Part shown: one piece after another, positions 5,002 to 5,764 of the stretch
Layout of the letters: every line of letters starts with the position of its first letter
Position numbering within the stretch: position 1 is the stretch's first letter
DNA from: Candidatus Bathycorpusculum fermentans
GTDB lineage: Archaea; Thermoproteota; Bathyarchaeia; Bathyarchaeales; Bathycorpusculaceae
Assembly (NCBI GenBank): GCA_009787175.1
Contig: WRGM01000076.1
Span: forward strand, 1-5,764
DNA length: 5,764 bases
Direction of reading: 5' to 3'
The notes under the pieces: model-generated
What the model was told of the DNA's origin: nothing
The model's input: only the letters and a program-made list of their open reading frames with translations
Databases searched by the model: none
Position numbers and translations under genes: made by a program

Positions 5002-5024
5002 ATGTTAGCTACATATAGCAACAT
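5002..5024. repeat. Hairpin just downstream of the transposase stop
   Basis: ATGTT plus GCTA (5002-5006, 5008-5011) pairs with TAGC plus AACAT (5016-5024), giving 9 bp with one bulged A (5007) and a CATA loop. It ends 3 nt before the transposase stop codon. Its place fits the end of the IS630 element, whose ends are short inverted repeats inserted at TA, or a transcription stop. The other end of the element is outside the window, so the terminal repeat cannot be confirmed. Confidence 0.35.
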
Positions 5025-5026
5025 GA

Positions 5027-5764
5027 CTAAAGTTTTACTATATATCCAGTGTGTTTGAACCAGTTTGCAATATCGCAAGGAGTAATAGCACCTAACGCCG
5101 TCTTTAGAGCCATCTGCAACTCCTCAAAACTCCTAGCCTTCAACTTCCTAAGAGCTGACTTCACCTTAGACCACACAAACTCAATAGGATTCAAATCCGG
5201 CGAATAAGCAGGCAAAAACCAAACATATGCACCCTTCTCATCGACAGGATCAAGCACACCATCCACCTTATGCGACGACAAATTATCCAAAAACACCACA
5301 TCACCCACACTCAAAGTAGGAGCTAAAACATACTTTACATACAAACCGAAAATATCGCCATTTAAAGTCCCTTTAAACGTTATAGGTGCATTTACACCTG
5401 AGAGGCGCACAGTAGCAAGTATGGAGGTACGCTCAAAGCGTGCATCAGGAACACAATCCTCCACTCGAGCGTGCTTTTCACCCCAACCACAAAGTCGAGT
5501 CATGGCACAGTTAATGCTAGTTTCATCAAGAAAAAAAGTTTATCGACCTCTAGGGTTTTTTGTAGTTCACGCCAGTCAACTCGTTTTTTGATGATGTCGG
5601 CTCGTTTTTGGCCATTAGCATGGAGCATCTTTCTTTATAGGTCAAACCCGCCTTTTTTAGACGCTTTGACAGTGTGGATTCGCTAACTTGGAGGTTGAAT
5701 TCGTCAATTAAGCCGTTTATGGTTATGTCGGGTTGCTGTTCTATTTTGGTGAGGATTTTTTCCA
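5027..5764 (-). pseudogene. IS630-family DDE transposase, two frameshifts, 5' end beyond window
   Basis: Reading the minus strand from the window edge, frame one gives an HTH/winged region (ITINGLIDEFNLQVSESTL, then KRLKKAGLTYKE). A second frame continues LHANGQKRADII, then VDWRELQKTL and VDKLFF, and a third gives LDETSINCAMTRLCGWGEK and the rest of the catalytic domain. Two -1 frame changes are needed, near 5629-5639 and at the seven-A run 5531-5537 (seven T in coding sense), each equal to one missing base. Catalytic residues are the first Asp in LDET (codon 5527-5525), the Asp of FLDNLSSHK (5287-5285) and the Glu of SPDLNPIE (5182-5180), with 34 residues between the last two, as in IS630/Tc1-mariner enzymes. 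The longest intact frame (5503-5027, 158 residues) starts at an internal Met and lacks the first Asp, so alone it should be inactive. The second change site reads U UUU UUC and might allow programmed slippage; the first does not look slippery. Confidence 0.85.

Larger units (their letters stand above)
4679..5026. other. A/C-rich intergenic region between membrane gene and transposase
   Basis: The plus strand is almost free of G from 4679 to about 4790, with a run of nine C (4694-4702) and a 12-bp repeat ACAACAACAAAC at 4723-4734 and 4773-4784. A runs at 4762-4768 and 4806-4812 are T runs on the minus strand and could end transcription of the transposase. T runs between 4951 and 4980 could end plus-strand transcription from 4442. 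Beyond the small reading frame and hairpins listed separately, I see no gene. Confidence 0.5.

Noticed and set aside
5471..5686. Plus-strand frame of 71 residues over the transposase
   Set aside because: It is opposite the recognisable, though frameshifted, IS630 transposase.

Overview
The window carries a complete archaeal Cdv (ESCRT-type) cell-division operon on the minus strand. It is flanked on the left by a gene-free stretch that folds like a plus-strand structured RNA, and on the right by a small membrane-protein gene and a frameshifted IS630-type transposase. CdvA together with ESCRT-III-like CdvB proteins and a Vps4-like CdvC points to a TACK-group archaeon; Asgard archaea have ESCRT-III and Vps4 but not CdvA as a rule. 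The moderate-to-low G+C content, Shine-Dalgarno sites in the operon and one probable leaderless gene also fit archaea. A Bathyarchaeia- or Nitrososphaeria-like host is only a guess.

Layout. Positions 1-475 hold no convincing protein gene. On the plus strand, 9-203 contains many abutting helices whose G.U wobbles work only if the plus strand is transcribed. This is followed by a G-quadruplex motif (215-237), nested inverted repeats (317-428) and a T-rich tract (441-475) suited to end a plus-strand transcript just before the cdvC stop codon. Positions 476-4217 (minus) hold, in transcription order, a CdvB paralogue without winged helix (4217-3543), cdvA (3526-2762), cdvB with winged helix (2722-1742) and cdvC (1654-476). 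Gaps are 16, 39 and 87 nt, and each start has an upstream purine-rich ribosome-binding site. Positions 4218-4441 are a divergent promoter region with a repeated TATA-containing element facing the operon and a 13-bp palindrome abutting the TATA box of the rightward gene (4442-4678, two membrane segments, probably leaderless). Positions 4679-5026 are mostly non-coding and very A/C-rich. From 5027 to the window edge lies an IS630-family transposase broken by two -1 frame changes.

How the genes work together. CdvA is expected to bind membrane or DNA and recruit CdvB through its C-terminal peptide and the CdvB winged helix. The CdvB-type proteins form the constricting ESCRT-III polymer, and the CdvC ATPase, through its MIT domain, grips proline-rich MIM2-type tails and remodels the polymer. 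Here a DLPEPPV motif occurs in both CdvB and the very C-terminus of CdvA, and a related DLPPGMP motif lies in the paralogue, so CdvC may be able to engage all three partners.

The main candidates for something undescribed are the plus-strand structured RNA convergent with cdvC and the CdvA tail that seems to combine a CdvC-binding and a CdvB-binding motif.
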